Origin: JAUSIF01 sp040901465
GTDB taxonomy: Bacteria; Pseudomonadota; Alphaproteobacteria; Rhizobiales; Xanthobacteraceae
Direction: 5' to 3'
NCBI GenBank assembly: GCA_040901465.1
Contig: JBBDYN010000048.1
Coordinates: forward strand, 1-64,000
Length of the DNA stretch: 64,000 bases
The notes below the pieces were generated by a model that worked only from the letters and a program-made list of their open reading frames with translations, was not told the DNA's origin and did no database searches. Made by a program: the position numbers and the translations under genes. Below, piece after piece: positions 36,105-44,967 of this stretch; positions within the stretch are counted from its first letter, which is position 1, and every line of letters begins with the position of its first letter.

Positions 36105-37997
36105 ATGTCGATTCCGAACACCGGCAAGAGCAAGGCTCAAGAAGCGCCGGCCGAGCCGTTTAAGCGGGCGGTCGCCGGCTGCGTGCGCGCGATCGCCGGC
36201 AAGCCGGAGCTCGAAGTCGCCTTCGCCGCCGAGAAGCCCGCCATCGGCGCCAACCGCGTGCGGCTCCCCGAGCCGCCGCGGCGCATGACCAAGGGCGACG
36301 CCGCGATCCTGCGCGGCCACGCCGACTCGATGGCGCTGCGCCTCGCCGTCCACAATCCGGCGATCCACAAGCGCATGTTGCCCGAGGGCAGCACCGCCCG
36401 CGCCGTGTTCGAGGCGGTCGAGCAGGCGCGCATCGAGGCAATCGGCTCGCGCCGCATGCAGGGCATTGCCGGCAACCTCGCCGCCATGCTCGAGGACCGC
36501 TATCACCGCGCCAATTATTCCGAGATCGCCGACCGCACCGACGCGCCGCTCGAGGACGCGCTCGCCATGATGGTGCGCGAGCGGCTGACCGGGCTCAAGC
36601 CGCCGCCCGCGTCGCGCAAGCTCGTCGATCTCTGGCGCGGCTATGTCGAGAGCCGATCCGGCCGCGAGCTTGACCGACTCGCCGAAGAGATCGACGACCA
36701 GCGCGGCTTCGCCGAGGCGCTGCACGAACTCCTCACCTCGCTCGACATGGGCGAGGAGCAATTTGCCGATCGTGACGAGGAAGGCGGCGAAGACGAGGAC
36801 CAACAGAATCTGGAGGATGCAAACGAAAAGAGCGCCGCTGAGGGCGAGGATTCGGCGGAAGGCACTTCGCAGGACGAAGCCAAGCTTGCCGCCGACGACA
36901 CCTCGGATGCCGCAACTGAAGCCGAGGAAGCACCCGCCGCGGATCGCCCCGAGGATTTCGATTCCGCCGACGCGCGCGACGCCTCGGAGCCCTGGCGCCC
37001 CCGCCGGAGCGGCGCCAATGAGCCGCGCGGCCCGGACTATCGGGCCTTCACGACGCGCTTCGACGAGACGATTGGTGCGGAGGACCTTTGCGATCCGGAG
37101 GAGCTCTCGCGACTGCGTTCCTATCTCGACAAGCAGCTTCAGCATTTGCAGGGCGTCGTCGCCCGCCTCGCGAACCGGCTGCAGCGGCGGCTCTTGGCCA
37201 AGCAGAACCGCGCGTGGGAGTTCGACCTTGAAGAAGGCATGCTCGATCCGGCGCGGATTTCGCGCGTCATCGTCGATCCGTTCCAGCCGCTTTCCTTTAA
37301 GCGCGAACGCGACACCGACTTCCGCGACACGGTGGTGACGTTGCTCCTCGACAATTCCGGCTCCATGCGCGGCCGGCCGATCACGGTCGCCGCTACCTGC
37401 GCCGACATTCTCGCGCGCACGCTCGAGCGCTGCGGCGTGAAGGTGGAAATTCTCGGTTTCACGACGCGCGCCTGGAAGGGCGGCCAGTCGCGCGAGGCGT
37501 GGCTCGCCGCGAACAAGCCCGCCAACCCCGGCCGGCTCAATGATCTGCGCCACATCATCTACAAGGCCGCCGACGCGCCCTGGCGGCGCGCACGCAAGAA
37601 CCTCGGCCTGATGATGCGTGAGGGTCTGCTGAAAGAAAACATCGACGGCGAGGCGCTCGACTGGGCGCACAAGCGGCTCTTGGCGCGGGCCGAGTCGCGC
37701 AAGATCCTGATGATGATCTCCGACGGCGCGCCGGTCGACGACTCAACGCTCTCGGTCAATCCCGGCAATTATCTCGAGCGCCACCTGCGCTACGTGATCG
37801 AGGACATCGAGACGCGCTCACCGGTGCAATTGATCGCGATTGGCATCGGCCATGACGTCACGCGCTACTATCGCCGCGCGGTCACGATCGTCGATGCCGA
37901 AGAGCTCGGCGGCGCCATGACCGACAAGCTCGCCGAACTGTTCGACGATCAGGAAGTGCCGGAGCCCCGCCGCATGCGCAGCGGGACCCGCCGATGA
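36105..37997 (+). CDS. cobT: Cobaltochelatase subunit CobT
   Basis: Partner of CobS in the CobNST complex. The 630-residue protein has an N-terminal CobT domain, a strongly acidic low-complexity linker (about 220-310) rich in Glu, Asp and Ala, and a C-terminal VWA domain with the MIDAS motif LLLDNSGSMRG near residue 415. This matches the metal-chelatase D/T subunit plan. It follows cobS and overlaps the esterase-like gene by ATGA. Confidence 0.96.
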   Translation: MSIPNTGKSKAQEAPAEPFKRAVAGCVRAIAGKPELEVAFAAEKPAIGANRVRLPEPPRRMTKGDAAILRGHADSMALRLAVHNPAIHKRMLPEGSTARAVFEAVEQARIEAIGSRRMQGIAGNLAAMLEDRYHRANYSEIADRTDAPLEDALAMMVRERLTGLKPPPASRKLVDLWRGYVESRSGRELDRLAEEIDDQRGFAEALHELLTSLDMGEEQFADRDEEGGEDEDQQNLEDANEKSAAEGEDSAEGTSQDEAKLAADDTSDAATEAEEAPAADRPEDFDSADARDASEPWRPRRSGANEPRGPDYRAFTTRFDETIGAEDLCDPEELSRLRSYLDKQLQHLQGVVARLANRLQRRLLAKQNRAWEFDLEEGMLDPARISRVIVDPFQPLSFKRERDTDFRDTVVTLLLDNSGSMRGRPITVAATCADILARTLERCGVKVEILGFTTRAWKGGQSREAWLAANKPANPGRLNDLRHIIYKAADAPWRRARKNLGLMMREGLLKENIDGEALDWAHKRLLARAESRKILMMISDGAPVDDSTLSVNPGNYLERHLRYVIEDIETRSPVQLIAIGIGHDVTRYYRRAVTIVDAEELGGAMTDKLAELFDDQEVPEPRRMRSGTRR

Positions 37998-39019
37998 GGC
38001 TGGGCCCGCGCCCGCTCGCATTCGCTCTTGCTGGTTTGATCGCTCTCGCCGCGGGCCCGTCCGCGCCACTCGCGCAATCGCGCTCGCGTGCGCCGGAACC
38101 AATCAAGGTAACCGCGACGGCGATCGACCGGTTCAGTCGCAACGAGCCGGACCAACGCCGCTTCGGCGCCCTCGAGTTTCGCGGCGGCCTCGTGCTCGCG
38201 TCCGAGACCGAGCGCTTCGGCGGCCTGTCCGGATTGAGCATCGAGCCCGACGGCCAGAAATTTCTCGCGCTTTCCGATCGCGGCAACTGGGTGCGGGGGC
38301 GCATTCTCGTCAACGGCGACCGGCCGACCGGGATCGCCGATGCTGAGCTCGCACCGGTGCTCGGCGCGAACGGCCGGCCACTCGCGAGTTCCGGCTGGTA
38401 CGACACGGAGGCTCTCGCCCACGATGGCGGCACGCTCTATGTCGGCATCGAACGCGTGCAGCGGCTCGTGCGTTTAGACTACGGCAGCGACGGGCTCGCC
38501 GCCCGCGCCCGCACGCTCGCGACCCCCGCAGGCATCCGCGAGCTTCCGAGCAATCAGGGAATCGAGAGTCTCGCCTTCGTGCCAAAACCTTTGCCGCTCG
38601 GCGGCACGCTGATCGCGCTCTCCGAGCGCGGGCTTGACGCCAACGGCAACATTCGTGGCTTCCTGATCGGCGGCCCCTCGCCCGGCACTTTCAGCGTGAA
38701 ACGCAGCAACGATTTCGACGTGACCGATGCGGCACTGACGCCCGACGGAAATCTCTTGATCCTGGAGCGTCACTTTTCGTTTTTGCGGGGGGTCGGCATG
38801 CGCATTCGCCGCGTGCCGCTTTCTGACGTGAAGCCCGGCGCGGTTCTGGAAGGCACCGTCCTGATCGAGGCCGGCAACGCGCATCAGATCGACAACATGG
38901 AAGCACTCGCCGCGCACCGGAATGCGGCCGGAGAGACGATTCTCACGATCCTATCCGACGATAACCTGAGCAGGCTGCAGCGGACGCTGCTCTTGCGCTT
39001 CGCAATCGTGGGGGATTGA
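37994..39019 (+). CDS. Esterase-like activity of phytase family protein, exported
   Basis: A 341-residue protein with a clear signal peptide (LAFALAGLIALAAGPSAPLAQ) and a beta-propeller-like repeat structure: FGGLSGLSIEPDGQKFLALSDRGNW and DNMEALAAHR with LTILSDDN are signature segments of this phytase-like esterase family. Substrate unknown; it would act in the periplasm. It overlaps cobT by ATGA and converges with rpmB, leaving 7 nt. In relatives the cobST-esterase-rpmB order recurs, so any functional link to cobalamin may only be shared transcription. Confidence 0.87.
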   Translation: MRLGPRPLAFALAGLIALAAGPSAPLAQSRSRAPEPIKVTATAIDRFSRNEPDQRRFGALEFRGGLVLASETERFGGLSGLSIEPDGQKFLALSDRGNWVRGRILVNGDRPTGIADAELAPVLGANGRPLASSGWYDTEALAHDGGTLYVGIERVQRLVRLDYGSDGLAARARTLATPAGIRELPSNQGIESLAFVPKPLPLGGTLIALSERGLDANGNIRGFLIGGPSPGTFSVKRSNDFDVTDAALTPDGNLLILERHFSFLRGVGMRIRRVPLSDVKPGAVLEGTVLIEAGNAHQIDNMEALAAHRNAAGETILTILSDDNLSRLQRTLLLRFAIVGD

Positions 39020-39026
39020 GGCCGGC

Positions 39027-39314
39027 TCAGCCGGCGGCGGTCGCTTTGGCGATCTGACGCTTCAGATCGCGCGCTTTCAGCGAAAGCTCGCCCTCACGCG
39101 CCTTCAGAAGAAATGCGTCGAGGCCGCCCCGGTGGTCGATCGACTTCAGCGCGTTCGTGCTGATCCGCATGCGTACCGAGCGCCCGAGCACGTCGCTCTG
39201 CAGCGTTACCCGGCAAAGGTTCGGCAGGAAGCGGCGCTTGGTCTTGATGTTCGAGTGGCTCACCTTGTGGCCGACGAGGACCGTCTTACCGGTGAGCTCG
39301 CAACGCCGCGCCAT
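39027..39314 (-). CDS. rpmB: 50S ribosomal protein L28
   Basis: A 95-residue basic ribosomal protein: MARRCELTGKTVLVGHKVSH, then TKRRFLPNLCRVTLQSD and MRISTNALKSIDHRGGLDAFL, standard for alphaproteobacterial L28. It is divergent from the DUF3108 gene across 265 bases and converges with the esterase gene. A GCCGGC-TCA-GCCGGC hairpin at 39021-39035 has the rpmB stop codon in its loop. Confidence 0.98.
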   Translation of the reverse strand: MARRCELTGKTVLVGHKVSHSNIKTKRRFLPNLCRVTLQSDVLGRSVRMRISTNALKSIDHRGGLDAFLLKAREGELSLKARDLKRQIAKATAAG

Positions 39315-39579
39315 GATCTAAATCCTTTGCGCAATACCGTGAACCGCGCGGCCAATGCCGCCACGCTCGCCGATGCTATTCGAGGGCGAGGCACCTCATA
39401 GTCACACCGTCGGCGAGCGTCAAGCAGGCGGCGCCGGGTCACAGTTCCGGCGCATTCACCAATCACGGGGAGTTTTGGGTCGGAGCCGCCAACCAATCGA
39501 GCTGACGCGCTATAATAGCATTCGCCACCCCGTGCCGGGGCGGCTATTTCCGCGGCGATCGCGACAAGGTGCTACGAAG

Positions 39580-40410
39580 ATGGCCCGACCCACGCCCTTC
39601 ATCGCTCTGGCCAGCATCCTCGTTGGCACCCTCGCGGCCGCGGCCGACGGCAATCTTGAGGCGCGCTACACGGTCACCTATACGGGCGTTACCATCGGGC
39701 AGGGTGCCTTCGTCGTGGAAATTTCCGACGAAGGCTATTCTACCGCCGGCAGCGCCATGGTGGCCGGTCTCCTGAAAATCGTGACTCCAGCCAAAGGCAC
39801 CGCCGCCGCCCAGGGGCAATTCCTCAACGGCAAGGCTGTGCCGCTCAATTATTCCGTCAGTTCGGAGAACAAGGAGCGCTCCGAAGAAATCCGCCTCGCC
39901 GGCACCGCCGGCGTCATTCGCGATCTCGTCGTCCTGCCCGCGCGGCAGGACGGCGACAGGGACCGCGTACCGATCACGGACGAGCACCGCGTCGGCGTCG
40001 TCGATCCGATGAGCGCGTCGCTCATGCCCGTTCCCGGCAACGGCGACCTCGCCGGCCCCGATGCCTGCAATCGCACGATCCCGATCTACGACGGGCGCTC
40101 GCGCTACGATCTCGTGCTGAACTTCGAGCGCACCGATACCGTGAAAGACGTCAAGGGCTATTCCGGCCCAGTCGCCATGTGCCGCGTCACGTACCGGCCG
40201 GTCGCCGGCCACCGCGCCAATCGCAAGCAGGTCAGGGAATTGAGCGAGAACAGGGAGATTTTCGCCTGGCTCGCTCCCGTGGCGGGCACGCGCGTGCTCG
40301 TGCCATTGCGCGTCGCGATCGGCACCAAGATCGGCACCTTCATCATTCAGGCCACGCATTTTTCCAGCGAGCCGAAGACGCGCGCCGCGGTGAACCCGGT
40401 CACGCGCTGA
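39580..40410 (+). CDS. DUF3108 domain-containing exported protein
   Basis: A 276-residue protein with an N-terminal signal peptide (FIALASILVGTLAAAADG) and a DUF3108 region beginning at LEARYTVTYTGVTIGQGAFVVEIS, ending in RVLVPLRVAIGTKIGTFIIQATHF. The family has a lipocalin-like or LolA-like beta fold by prediction, and its role is unknown; envelope location is likely. The open frame upstream of 39580 lacks family features. It lies between rpmB and the SUV3-like helicase in an order I recognise from relatives. Confidence 0.85.
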   Translation: MARPTPFIALASILVGTLAAAADGNLEARYTVTYTGVTIGQGAFVVEISDEGYSTAGSAMVAGLLKIVTPAKGTAAAQGQFLNGKAVPLNYSVSSENKERSEEIRLAGTAGVIRDLVVLPARQDGDRDRVPITDEHRVGVVDPMSASLMPVPGNGDLAGPDACNRTIPIYDGRSRYDLVLNFERTDTVKDVKGYSGPVAMCRVTYRPVAGHRANRKQVRELSENREIFAWLAPVAGTRVLVPLRVAIGTKIGTFIIQATHFSSEPKTRAAVNPVTR

Positions 40411-40704
40411 TCGATCGGACGCAGCCGCGCCCGCCATCGCCGTTGTCGGGCGTTCAGACTGCAAGTATTAAGACATCGCAGCGAGATCGTGATAGAGCCG
40501 CCGAGGCAATCATACGGTTCGTGGTGACTCACGCCTTGCACGCAACATCTAGCCGTGAACGAATCTCGAAACACGCTGAGTCAGCGATTCGGGCGCGATT
40601 CGTTCTGACCGTGTTCCAAACCTTTCCAAATTTCGTCGGATCGTCGCGCGAGCGTCGCAATATGATACAGAAGGCAGGGCGATACCGCCTGTAACCGCGT
40701 CTTG

Positions 40705-43700
40705 ATGCCCTCCAGCACCGCTTCCAATTCTCCGCTCCGGCGCGAGCGCGGCCTCACCGCCGTGCTCGGCCCGACCAATACGGGCAAGACCCATCTCGCC
40801 ATCGACCGCATGCTCGCCCATTCGAGCGGCCTGATCGGCCTGCCGCTGCGGCTTCTGGCGCGCGAGGTCTATAACCGCTGCGTCGAGCGCGTAGGCGCAG
40901 AGTCCGTTGCGCTCATCACCGGCGAAGAGAAGATCAAGCCGCAGAATCCCCGCTTCTGGGTCTCGACCGTCGAGGCCATGCCGCGCGATCTAGACGTGGC
41001 CTTCGTCGCGGTCGACGAGATCCAGCTCGCCGCCGACTTCGAGCGCGGCCACGTCTTCACCGACCGCATGCTGCACGTGCGCGGCCGCGAGGAGACGCTT
41101 GTGCTCGGCGCCGCCACTATGCGGCCGCTCGTGGAAAAGCTCCTCGGCGCCGACATCATCCAGCGTCCGCGCCTGTCGCAGCTCACTTTCACGGGCGAGA
41201 AGAAAATGACCCGCCTGCCGCGGCGATCGGCAATCGTCGCGTTCTCGGCAGAAGAGGTGTATGCGATCGCCGAGTTGATCCGCCGTCAGCGCGGCGGTGC
41301 CGCTGTGGTGCTGGGTGCGCTCTCGCCGCGCACGCGCAATGCCCAGGTCGATCTCTATCAGTCCGGCGATGTCGACTATCTCGTCGCCACCGACGCGATC
41401 GGCATGGGTCTCAATCTCGATGTCGATCACATTGCATTCGCCGCCGACCGTAAATTCGACGGTTACCAGCACCGGCGGCTCAATCCCGCAGAGCTCGCGC
41501 AGATCGCAGGCCGCGCCGGCCGCGCAACGCGCGACGGCACGTTCGGCACGACCGGCCGCTGTCCCGCGTTCGAGCCTGAACTGATCGAACGACTCGAAGG
41601 TCACAATTTCGACCCGGTGCGCGTGCTGCAATGGCGGAACAGCAGGCTCAATTTCCGTTCGCTCGATGCGCTGGTCGAAAGCCTCGGCCAGTCACCGCGT
41701 GAGGACGGATTAACCCGCGCACCCGCCGCCGATGACGTACGCGTGCTTGAACGCGCATCGCAAGATGAGGACGTGTTGCGCCTCGCCTCCACCGCGGCCG
41801 CGGTCGAGCGCCTGTGGGACGTCTGCCAGGTTCCCGATTACAGAAAAGTGGCACTGGCCGCGCACGCGGAGCTGGTTCTTGCCCTCTATGGATTCCTCAT
41901 GCGGGAGGGTAAGATTTCGACTGATTGGTTCGCTCGTCAGGTCGCCTTGGCCGATCGCGCCGACGGCGACATCGATACGCTCTCGAACCGGATCGCGCAG
42001 GTACGCACGTGGACGTTCGTTGCCAATCGGCAGGACTGGCTGGAAGATCCCGAGCACTGGCAGGGAATCACGCGCGGCATCGAGGACAAGCTGTCCGATG
42101 CCTTGCATGAGCGGCTTGCCCAGCGCTTCGTCGATCGCCGCACCAGCGTACTGATGCGGCGGCTCAGAGAGAACGCGATGCTGGAGACCGAAATCAGCAA
42201 GACCGGCGACGTGACCGTCGAAGGCCACGTCATTGGCCGTCTCCAGGGTTTCGAATTCGCGCCGGATGCTTCGGGCGACGGCCCGGACGCGAAGGCATTG
42301 CGCGCAGCAGCACAAAAGGCGCTCGCCGGCGAGATCGAAGCGCGCGCGAAACGCCTCGCCGAGGGGCCCGACGATCAATTCGTGCTGGCAAACGACAGCG
42401 CGATCCGCTGGGTCGGCGAGCCGGTCGCGCGCCTCGTGCCCGGCGAGAATGTGCTGGAGCCGCGCATCCGCGTGCTCGCCGACGAGCATCTGAACGGCCC
42501 GGCGAAGGAGTCCGTGGAGGCGCGGCTCGCGCTCTGGCTCAAGACCCATATCGACAAGCTGCTCGGGCCGCTCAACGCGCTCGCCAAGGCCGAGGACATC
42601 ACCGGCATCGCCCGCGGCGTCGCCTTCCAGCTGGTCGAGGCGCTCGGCGTGCTCGAGCGCGCGAAGGTCGCCGACGAGGTTAAGGGTCTCGACCAGGCCA
42701 CGCGCGCGACGCTCCGCAAATACGGGGTCCGCTTCGGCGCCTATCACATTTATCTGCCCGCGCTCTTGAAGCCCGCACCGCGCACACTCGGCCTGCACCT
42801 TTGGGCGCTGAAGAACGGCGGCCTCGACCAGAAGGGCCTCGACAATCTTCCGGCGCTTGCCGCGAGCGGCCGCACTTCGATCCCCATTGATCAGGAAATT
42901 TCCAAGCCCCTCTATCGCATGGTCGGCTATCGCGTGTGCGGCAACCGCGCGATCCGCGTCGATATCCTGGAGCGGCTTGCCGACCTCGTGCGTCCCGCCT
43001 TGTCGTGGCGGCCCGGCGCGCCCGGCGAAAAGCCCGCCGGCGCCTTCGACGGCCGCGGCTTCACCGTCACCGTCGGCATGACTTCGCTCGCCGGCTGCTC
43101 AGGCGACGATTTCGCGTCGATCCTGCGCTCGCTCGGCTATCGCCTCGATCGCCGGCCGCCGCTTCCGCCGCAGGCGCCCGCCCCACCGGCACAAGCAGAT
43201 GCCGCGGCGGAGACCGCTCCCGCGCTCGCGCCCGACGTACCCGCTGCCATCGAGAGCCCCGATCCCGCACCGCCCGTCGAAACCGCAAGCGTGGAGGCCG
43301 CGCCGATCGAATTGGGTCTTGGCGGCCTCGATCCCGCCGACCCCGTGGCGCCTGCGGTCCAAGCGGCCCCCGCCGAGCCCGTGCTCGTCGACGTCTGGCG
43401 TCCCGGCCGGCCCGAAGGTGCGCGGCGGCCGCCGCGCCGTCCGAAACAGGCGCGCCGGGAGCAGCGCGCCCGTCGTCCGCCCGACGCCGTCGTGCCGCAA
43501 TCGGCCGATGCGCCCGTGTCCGCCGACACCGCTGCGGGCGAACAGCGCGAGCACAAGGATCGCCGTGACAGCCGCGACGGACCGCGCCGCAAGCAGCGGC
43601 GGTACGATGGCATCCGCGCCGAGAGCAATGACGGCGAGCGCAAGCCGCGTCCCGATCGCCCGCGTCCCGATCGCCCGCGTCAGGATCGTCCGCGTCAGGA

Positions 43701-43812
43701 CCGCCCGCGCCAAGAGCGCCCGCGCGACAAGCCGATCGATCCCAACTCGCCCTTTGCCGCGTTGCTCGAGCTCAAGGCCCGGCTTGAAGCGGATCAGAAG
43801 GAAAAGGGCTGA
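40705..43812 (+). CDS. SUV3-like superfamily 2 RNA helicase with Arg/Pro-rich tail
   Basis: A 1035-residue helicase-related protein. The core matches mitochondrial SUV3: Walker A GPTNTGKT (22-29), DEIQ (104-107), a SAT-like LGAATM, and the motif VI region AELAQIAGRAGR. The middle contains RNA-binding helical domains. The last ~190 residues are disordered: Ala/Pro/Glu-rich, then Arg-rich with repeated RPRPD/RPRQD units. It probably unwinds RNA for degradation or ribosome maturation. It is followed after 5 bases by an S4 RNA-binding protein. ATG 40705 was preferred over the TTG directly before it. Confidence 0.87.
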   Translation: MPSSTASNSPLRRERGLTAVLGPTNTGKTHLAIDRMLAHSSGLIGLPLRLLAREVYNRCVERVGAESVALITGEEKIKPQNPRFWVSTVEAMPRDLDVAFVAVDEIQLAADFERGHVFTDRMLHVRGREETLVLGAATMRPLVEKLLGADIIQRPRLSQLTFTGEKKMTRLPRRSAIVAFSAEEVYAIAELIRRQRGGAAVVLGALSPRTRNAQVDLYQSGDVDYLVATDAIGMGLNLDVDHIAFAADRKFDGYQHRRLNPAELAQIAGRAGRATRDGTFGTTGRCPAFEPELIERLEGHNFDPVRVLQWRNSRLNFRSLDALVESLGQSPREDGLTRAPAADDVRVLERASQDEDVLRLASTAAAVERLWDVCQVPDYRKVALAAHAELVLALYGFLMREGKISTDWFARQVALADRADGDIDTLSNRIAQVRTWTFVANRQDWLEDPEHWQGITRGIEDKLSDALHERLAQRFVDRRTSVLMRRLRENAMLETEISKTGDVTVEGHVIGRLQGFEFAPDASGDGPDAKALRAAAQKALAGEIEARAKRLAEGPDDQFVLANDSAIRWVGEPVARLVPGENVLEPRIRVLADEHLNGPAKESVEARLALWLKTHIDKLLGPLNALAKAEDITGIARGVAFQLVEALGVLERAKVADEVKGLDQATRATLRKYGVRFGAYHIYLPALLKPAPRTLGLHLWALKNGGLDQKGLDNLPALAASGRTSIPIDQEISKPLYRMVGYRVCGNRAIRVDILERLADLVRPALSWRPGAPGEKPAGAFDGRGFTVTVGMTSLAGCSGDDFASILRSLGYRLDRRPPLPPQAPAPPAQADAAAETAPALAPDVPAAIESPDPAPPVETASVEAAPIELGLGGLDPADPVAPAVQAAPAEPVLVDVWRPGRPEGARRPPRRPKQARREQRARRPPDAVVPQSADAPVSADTAAGEQREHKDRRDSRDGPRRKQRRYDGIRAESNDGERKPRPDRPRPDRPRQDRPRQDRPRQERPRDKPIDPNSPFAALLELKARLEADQKEKG
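43645..43731 (+). repeat. 15-base tandem repeat in the helicase tail
   Basis: Five imperfect 15-base units beginning CCGCG (43645, 43660, 43675, 43690, 43705) plus a partial sixth (43720) encode PRPDR, PRPDR, PRQDR, PRQDR, PRQER and PRDK. The first two units are identical. It is an in-frame coding repeat, likely to vary in copy number, giving a basic flexible RNA-binding tail. Confidence 0.85.
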
Positions 43813-43817
43813 GCTCT

Positions 43818-44207
43818 TTGCAGGACGACCGCCAGAGCATCGACCGTTGGCTCTGGCACGCTCGACTCGCCCGCACCCGCGTCCTTGCAGCGACGTTCGC
43901 CGCCTCCGGCCACGTCCGCGTCAACGGCCAGCGCATCATGGCTCCGGCGCGCCCGGTCCGCATCGGCGACGTGCTCACAGTGGCGCTTCCCGGCGCGGTG
44001 AAGGTCGTGCGCATCTTGGCCTTTGCGTCGCGGCGGAGTGGCGCCCAGGACGCGCGCCACCTATACGACGACCTGAGCCCGCCTGCGCCGCGGGAATCAC
44101 GGCCTCCGCCGGCCCCGGTACGCGATGCCGGCGCAGGACGCCCCACCAAACGCGAGCGGCGGACGCTCGAGCGCCTGCGACAACGTGGCCCCGGCTTGGA
44201 CAGCTAG
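43818..44207 (+). CDS. S4 domain RNA-binding protein, Hsp15-like
   Basis: A 129-residue protein with an S4 RNA-binding domain at the N-terminus (IDRWLWHARLARTRVLAA, GHVRVNGQRI, RIGDVLTVAL) and a basic Pro/Arg tail. Hsp15 rescues stalled 50S subunits carrying nascent peptide tRNA. The start is TTG at 43818, the only initiation codon before the domain; AAGGG lies at 43804-43808. It lies 5 bases after the helicase stop, so the two probably form an RNA-metabolism operon. Confidence 0.88.
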   Translation: MQDDRQSIDRWLWHARLARTRVLAATFAASGHVRVNGQRIMAPARPVRIGDVLTVALPGAVKVVRILAFASRRSGAQDARHLYDDLSPPAPRESRPPPAPVRDAGAGRPTKRERRTLERLRQRGPGLDS

Positions 44208-44274
44208 CTGGCTTCGGCGCCCGTCCTGCCCTACATGAATTGCGTTAGGCGCGCGCTTGCCGCAGGAATTCGTA

Positions 44275-44610
44275 ATGACCTACGTCGTCAACGACGCCTG
44301 TATTCGCTGCAAGCTCATGGATTGCGTCGAGGTATGCCCCGTCGACTGCTTCTATGAGGGCGAGAACATGCTCGTCATTCACCCCGACGAGTGCATCGAT
44401 TGCGGCGTCTGCGAGCCGGAATGCCCGGTCGATGCGATCAAGCCGGACACGGTTCCTGGCCTCGAGAAATGGCTCGGGCTCAACGCTGAATTCGCGAAGG
44501 TTTGGCCGAACATCACGGTCAAGCGCGACCCGCCGCCTGATTCGAAGGAATGGGAGGGCAAGCCGGGCAAGGAAGCCTTTTTCTCTCCGAGCCCGGGCGA
44601 GGGCGACTAG
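44275..44610 (+). CDS. fdxA: Seven-iron ferredoxin FdxA
   Basis: A 111-residue electron carrier. The cysteine pattern matches Azotobacter-type 7Fe ferredoxins shifted by one: C9, C17 and C50 for the 3Fe-4S cluster and C21, C40, C43, C46 for the 4Fe-4S cluster. A C-terminal extension after residue 60 (WLGLNAEFAKVWPNI) is typical of the FdxA group. AGGA precedes the ATG at 44275; the open frame begins six codons earlier. It lies 67 bases after the S4 gene. Confidence 0.95.
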   Translation: MTYVVNDACIRCKLMDCVEVCPVDCFYEGENMLVIHPDECIDCGVCEPECPVDAIKPDTVPGLEKWLGLNAEFAKVWPNITVKRDPPPDSKEWEGKPGKEAFFSPSPGEGD

Positions 44611-44695
44611 GCGAATTCACCGCGATTGCGCGCGAATTTCCGTGCCGCGCGCTAACCATGCCTCGCCCGCGCCACCTTCGCGATGCGGCAAGGCT

Positions 44696-44723
44696 TTGAT
44701 TTTTGGCCAAATTGTGCTATATA
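44696..44723 (+). promoter_or_regulatory. Sigma-70-like promoter before carD
   Basis: TTGATT (44696-44701), a 16-base spacer, then TATATA (44718-44723), in an AT-rich patch of an otherwise GC-rich region. Transcription would start near 44730, about 240 bases before the carD ATG. Confidence 0.5.
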
Positions 44724-44756
44724 GACAAGAACATCGAGCGTTTCCGCCATGCCGCG

Positions 44757-44778
44757 AGCTCCTTCGGGAGCTGTTTTT
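44757..44778 (+). terminator. Intrinsic terminator or attenuator in the carD leader
   Basis: AGCTCC, loop TTCG, GGAGCT: a perfect 6-bp stem closed by a stable UUCG tetraloop, followed by G and five T (44774-44778). It lies about 30 bases after the predicted start of the 44696-44723 promoter and about 190 bases before carD. It could end fdxA transcription or attenuate carD. Confidence 0.6.
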
Positions 44779-44967
44779 ATCGAAGTTTGGGACTTTCGCG
44801 GTCGCTTGGGGCGCGTTCGCCGCGCTCCCAGCGGGTAAAACGCATCGTCCGTAAACCCCGGTTGCAGGCGCCTCGCCTCTGACCGGCCACGAGTTCCGGC
44901 GTTCCGCCCAAGTACGCCGAGGGATGTGTCGTCCGGATGACCTCCGGACAAAGGAGCCGAGTAGCAA

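Larger units (their letters stand above)
44611..44967 (+). other. 357-base leader region of carD
   Basis: No ordinary gene. In order it holds a sigma-70-like promoter (44696-44723), an intrinsic-terminator hairpin (44757-44778), and a 6-bp hairpin GTCCGG/CCGGAC (44931-44949, 7-base loop) whose 3' arm ends one base before the AAGGAG ribosome binding site of carD (44951-44956). A 29-codon open frame (44749-44838) starts with ATG and spans the terminator hairpin but has no ribosome binding site. The arrangement suggests post-initiation control of carD. Confidence 0.5.

Noticed and set aside
35112..37670. 852-residue open frame on the minus strand opposite cobS-cobT
   Set aside because: Composition is that of an antisense shadow in GC-rich DNA, and cobS and cobT on the other strand carry full conserved motifs.
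43645..43731. Short regular repeats resembling a CRISPR array
   Set aside because: Units are 15 bases without spacers and stay in frame as PRPDR/PRQDR codons of the helicase tail.
44749..44838. 29-codon leader peptide before carD
   Set aside because: It has an ATG and a stop but no ribosome binding site and no regulatory codon run, so it is kept only as part of the leader finding.
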